Assembly (NCBI RefSeq): GCF_001905095.1
Contig: NZ_LWLS01000068.1
Span: 38,563-102,562 of the forward strand
Source: Micromonospora sp. CB01531
GTDB taxonomy: Bacteria; Actinomycetota; Actinomycetes; Mycobacteriales; Micromonosporaceae
Direction of reading: 5' to 3'
DNA length: 64,000 bases
The position numbers and the translations under genes are program-made. The notes beneath the pieces were generated by a model that had not been told where the DNA came from, did no database searches, and saw only the letters and a program-made list of their open reading frames with translations. This document shows, piece after piece, positions 60,990 through 64,000 of this stretch; position 1 is the stretch's first letter; the number at the start of each line of letters is the position of its first letter.

Positions 60990-61241
60990 TTACAAGTCGG
61001 CTGCCCGCCGCTGGTCCACCGGCTGATCCTCGCGCCCGACCTGGCGTCCCGGTCCGTCATCGTCCGCCGACGATCGCTGGTTCGGCTGCTTGTGTGGCTG
61101 CTCGGCCTTCAGCCGCAGGTGATGCTCATTGAGCACGTCAATCGCCTCTTGCAGGCTGCAACCGAGCTGTTCGCGGATCAAGGCGAGTGCTTGAATGTTC
61201 CGCCCGGCCCGGACCAGCTCGTCGAGATCCCGGTTGTCCAC
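60990..61241 (-). CDS. Small hypothetical protein, L7/L12-C-terminal-like fold
   Basis: 83 residues. MDNRDLDELVRAGRNIQALA, LIREQLGCSLQEAIDVLNEH resembles the helix-pair (KIxAIKxxREAxGxxLKEAKxxVE) of ribosomal L7/L12 C-terminal-like small proteins. The tail is polar and disordered. Its end converges on the GntR gene eight bases away. Function unknown. Confidence 0.5.
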   Translation of the reverse strand: MDNRDLDELVRAGRNIQALALIREQLGCSLQEAIDVLNEHHLRLKAEQPHKQPNQRSSADDDGPGRQVGREDQPVDQRRAADL

Positions 61242-61483
61242 CCGACCAGGATCCCCGACGCCATGTCGCCCGAACAGACCGCCGGCTGGCTGACGCCTCG
61301 ATTACAAGCTCTGTGCAGCACGTCCGTCCTTGTCCGGGGGCGCTCGCTAGCTCGGAGTACTGTCCGTCTCCGCACTCGCTGGTGCGCCGCCGTTTGGTGC
61401 GGTTGCTGTCGGCGTTGCTGTCGACGGTTCCCGCCGGCCTGCTCCGTAGGCGGGTCTGGGAGCCCTGGGGCCTGTGCCAGGCG

Positions 61484-62014
61484 CTACTTGAAGTAATGCC
61501 ACCCGCCGCCGTCTGTCACTCGGGCCTCTGAGTCGAAACCTACGTCGACACGCTCAGAATCCGGCCAACCCTCTTGAGCGAAACAAGCGACGACCGTGTC
61601 ACGCATACGTTCGATCTCTGCCAGCAGTTCCGGGTCGTACCGGTAGTCGGCGCGGTCCTTGCTCGGGAAGTACCAGGCTGGCAAACGGGACGGGGAACCG
61701 GCGAGCAAGACCCAGACGACGAGGTGCTTACGGTCGATGTCGACAGCTCCGTACCAGAACACGGACGAGAAGAGATCGGTACCGCCGCGAGCAAGCTCCC
61801 GCCGCGCTCGCTTCACAGCGCGGTCGCACTGTCGCTTCGGCGTCCGTGCGAGGAGAGACACGGCCACATCGTCGCAGAGGTCGAACAACAGCGCAGGGGC
61901 GCCAGCAGCTCGCAATGGCCCGTCACGAGGACCTGCGGACGAGCAGGCGGCCCCGTCCCGGCCGAGTCGACATACAAACGGTTTAGGAAGTGTGGACACG
62001 GCCGGAAGTCGCAT
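61484..62014 (-). CDS. Hypothetical protein
   Basis: 176 residues using the ATG at 62014; the frame is open further upstream but loses coding character there. The best-formed part is ALLFDLCDDVAVSLLARTPK, LFSSVFWYGAVDIDRKHLVV, WVLLAGSPSRLPAWYFPSKD and DPELLAEIERMRDTVVACFA. No motif is recognised and there is no signal peptide. The N-terminal ~40 residues are less certain and a later start is possible. Confidence 0.45.
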   Translation of the reverse strand: MRLPAVSTLPKPFVCRLGRDGAACSSAGPRDGPLRAAGAPALLFDLCDDVAVSLLARTPKRQCDRAVKRARRELARGGTDLFSSVFWYGAVDIDRKHLVVWVLLAGSPSRLPAWYFPSKDRADYRYDPELLAEIERMRDTVVACFAQEGWPDSERVDVGFDSEARVTDGGGWHYFK

Positions 62015-62120
62015 GGCGTTCACCCGGATTGACCTGCGTCGCCATGCCGGCCGCCACGGCCAGATGCTGACCGCCGTTGACCCTCGGGTCCCATCCGAAC
62101 GGGCACGCAACGGGCACGAC

Positions 62121-62564
62121 CTACCGGCCGCCATGGAGAGCTCGCTGGAAGCCAGCGGCGATCTGGGCGAGGTGCTCGCCGTACTCTGGCTCGCCCGGCT
62201 CGTAGTCGGCCTCCCGGTCGTCCCGGAATGGCTCCAGCCAGCGATGGCACTCATGCCGCCGCTCCTGCTGAGCAGCGTGGATCGCGCGGAGAATGATCGG
62301 CCGGTAGACCAATTGCGCTCGCCAGCCGCCCACATACTTCGCCTTGATGTGCGCGGTCACCGGTCGGCGCCGGCGGTGGGCGTACCCGATCACGGTGAGC
62401 GTCTCGTATCCCAGCCCAGCGAAGCCGCCGACCACGTAGAGCTTCGCTCCGGCGGGAAAGATCTTCTGGCTGCGGAAGTCCGCCTGCGGCCCATCAGAAC
62501 TGTACGGGTACGGCAGCAGGTTGCCCACAATGCACCACTCCGGGCTCCACGTCTCCTCAACCAC
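62121..62564 (-). CDS. Hypothetical protein
   Basis: 147 residues, ATG at 62564. The N-terminal half is beta-rich (WCIVGNLLPYPYSSDGPQ, SQKIFPAGAKLYVVGGFAGL, YETLTVIGYAHRRRRPV) and the C-terminal half helical (LVYRPIILRAIHAAQQERRH). Similar stand-alone proteins exist in actinomycetes without assigned function. It lies 106 bases upstream of the hypothetical gene ending at 61484. Confidence 0.55.
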   Translation of the reverse strand: MVEETWSPEWCIVGNLLPYPYSSDGPQADFRSQKIFPAGAKLYVVGGFAGLGYETLTVIGYAHRRRRPVTAHIKAKYVGGWRAQLVYRPIILRAIHAAQQERRHECHRWLEPFRDDREADYEPGEPEYGEHLAQIAAGFQRALHGGR

Positions 62565-62830
62565 GGCAGGACACTACCGAAGGGTTGGCCAGCCAGTCAG
62601 CGTCGCGTCCGTTGACCTCCTCCGACTAGATGCGGCCACGGCTGGCGGGCGGAGCGTCAGATTGGAAGAGCGTGCTCATCGGGCGGTGATGCCCGAAACG
62701 CCTGCGGCCGGCGGCAGAGCCGGATGCCGCTCGTGCCCGCTCATGACCGCTGCGCGCCACAGTTATTGGCCCATGGATGGCCCGTCATGGCCACCGACTT
62801 GCATGCGTCCCTGCGACAGCAGACCACCCG

Positions 62831-63097
62831 TCATTCCGAGTCATCGACCCAATCCATGCTCGGGTCCTCGTCGTCGGGCGACGTCGCGATCACCTGGTCC
62901 CACGCGTTGACGATGGCTGCGGCCTGCCGCTCGCTACAGGCCAAACCACTGAGCAGGACGTTGTTCTGATAGTCGAGGATCTCGAAGCGCCATCGATCGA
63001 GTTCCGGCCGGCGTTCCAGCGTTGCGCAGAAGTGGCCGGAAAGATCGCTGGGGAACACCTCGTCTGCCACGTACCGCTCCTCTGCCTCAAAGCCCAT
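62831..63097 (-). CDS. Small hypothetical protein
   Basis: 88 residues from the ATG at 63097, acidic. MGFEAEERYVADEVFPSDLS, HFCATLERRPELDRWRFEIL, SERQAAAIVNAWDQVIATSP. The frame continues upstream through the hairpin at 63,130-63,182, but those codons are not protein-like. Family unknown. Confidence 0.45.
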   Translation of the reverse strand: MGFEAEERYVADEVFPSDLSGHFCATLERRPELDRWRFEILDYQNNVLLSGLACSERQAAAIVNAWDQVIATSPDDEDPSMDWVDDSE

Positions 63098-63104
63098 CTC
63101 CGCC

Positions 63105-63207
63105 GTGAGTCCGCACATCGTGGAACGGGCCTGCTCCCCGGTGTCAACACAACGACCCACCGTGTTGACACCGGGGAGCAGGTCTGTTCGGCTCCGCCCG
63201 GACTCAC
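63105..63207. repeat. Nested long inverted repeat
   Basis: A perfect 21-bp inverted repeat (63,130-63,150 with 63,162-63,182, 11-base loop) is nested within an outer 9-bp pair GTGAGTCCG (63,105-63,113) and CGGACTCAC (63,199-63,207). It lies just upstream of the small acidic gene. It may be a terminator for an upstream transcript, an attenuator, or an element end. Confidence 0.8.
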
Positions 63208-63517
63208 GGTGGAGGTGGGCGGCCCCATCTCTGTCGAAGATCCCCGCCGGCGGCATCGGTTCCGGTCCTTGGCGCAGTCTGCAATCGGCCGGCGCGCCGG
63301 CCGATGCCGGCGCTTGCGCCGCCAGCAGGCCGAGCGCGGCCGGCGCGGCCCGCTTGCGGGCCGCCTTGATCCTCAAGAGGCCAATTCGGCAACGCGACGC
63401 GGTCAGGCCCTGTCGTGTGCCGGCTGATGCATGACACTCGCGTCCCACCTGATGCCCGTCCGCCGCCGGTAGCGCATCGCTGAAGAGCGTTCGGCACCGT
63501 GACGGCGAGGCCTCTGG

Positions 63518-63784
63518 TCAGTCGACGATCCCAGACGGGCCGACGTAGCCGGATCCGCTTCCTGGGAGCAGGATAATGATCATCTGTAGGGCGAGGATAG
63601 CGACGCTTACGCCGACGAGCATCCATCGCGCTCTGGCGTTGTGCCTGAGCCGCGTGAAGGCGAGGACAAGCGCGACGACGGTGCCAAGTCCTGGACAGAC
63701 CAGGATGCTGGAAGCGGCCACGGCGATGGACCATGCTGTGATCTCACGGTGGGAGACGGGCCTGTTCGTCGCGGAGCTGTCCAT
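63518..63784 (-). CDS. Small membrane protein
   Basis: 88 residues from the ATG at 63784 (MDSSATNRPVSHREITAWSI). Two hydrophobic helices, AVAASSILVCPGLGTVVALV and MLVGVSVAILALQMIIILL, are separated by a basic loop (RLRHNARARW), like DUF4190-type proteins. It is an inner-membrane protein of unknown role. Confidence 0.6.
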   Translation of the reverse strand: MDSSATNRPVSHREITAWSIAVAASSILVCPGLGTVVALVLAFTRLRHNARARWMLVGVSVAILALQMIIILLPGSGSGYVGPSGIVD

Positions 63785-64000
63785 CGCTACGTCCCTCCGT
63801 CGGAAGTGACAGTAGATGTTGCCAGAGGGATAGATGTTGGCGTGCATGTAGTGCGCCGTCGCGCATCACCTACAGGAACCGCGTCGCCCATCAGTTGGCG
63901 GGTCACAGGAGCATGCGGCTATTCGACGGTCTCGCCGTGCTCGGCGTAGGCGGTCCGATGCTCGGCCCTAGCCTCGGTCTTTCATTTGGGCGGCGGTTCA
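63785..64000. other. Right edge of window
   Basis: No complete gene. A possible start (AGGAGC then ATGCGGCTATTCGACGG, + strand near 63,915) opens a frame to the edge, but too little is visible to support it. Confidence 0.3.

Overview
The window is high-GC DNA with strong G/C third-position bias, GTG/TTG starts, purine-rich ribosome binding sites, many secreted multidomain proteins and AICE-like small genes. It fits the chromosome of a filamentous actinomycete, most likely Micromonosporaceae; that placement is inference from gene style, not from a marker gene. No rRNA, complete tRNA or CRISPR array was seen.

Layout. 1-4.8 kb is an accessory island: the 5' end of a NUDIX (ADP-ribose pyrophosphatase-like) gene cut by the window edge, a nucleotide-modification-associated (Nmad2-like) gene and a TIR-domain gene, transposase debris (ISL3, IS630), a membrane-anchored Mrr-type nuclease and a broken tyrosine recombinase. 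4.7-10.5 kb holds small secreted proteins, an HTH/NB-ARC/TPR STAND protein, an alpha/beta hydrolase, a secreted SGNH hydrolase and an M23-like protein. 10.9-15 kb has a lower-GC PD-(D/E)XK nuclease candidate, small unknown genes and a membrane protein. 18.2-22.6 kb is a trypco2 + trypsin/STAND conflict pair. 22.8-27.7 kb and 30.5-34.9 kb encode two very large secreted enzymes (phosphodiester glycosidase/metallophosphatase; subtilase with HAF-like repeats) separated by a membrane alpha/beta hydrolase. At 35-38.2 kb a TnpB element sits inside a TrmB/LuxR-type regulator gene. 38.7-41.6 kb has a secreted beta-propeller protein, a lipoprotein and a zinc-ribbon protein. 43.7-50 kb has a Phd/PIN toxin-antitoxin pair, a helicase-C-like protein, a tRNA 3'-end remnant (probable att scar), a DUF4236 protein, a lamin-tail protein and a G5/Excalibur protein. 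51-58 kb is a coherent catabolic locus: P5C-type aldehyde dehydrogenase, polar amino-acid ABC transporter, acetoacetate-decarboxylase-like enzyme, GntR/FCD regulator and SDR.

The most unusual signal is a repeated module at 15.6-16.5, 41.7-43.0 and 58.7-59.8 kb. Each copy encodes the same winged-helix (HTH_36-like) protein. Inside each coding sequence lies a 22-bp-period array of GGACGT-GT-RCGTCC units next to an inverted pair of DnaA boxes, one of them the perfect TTATCCACA. Because 22 is not a multiple of 3 the repetition is conserved as DNA rather than as protein. This looks like an iteron origin embedded in a Rep-like gene, as in some plasmids, present three times. Copy 3 carries a GntR regulator and three overlapping small genes, giving the fullest view of the module. 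The 58.1-59.8 kb segment is an internally deleted copy of 39.4-43.0 kb.

Read together, the window is a patchwork of defence-type genes, decayed mobile elements and secretome genes, with one ordinary metabolic locus (51-58 kb).
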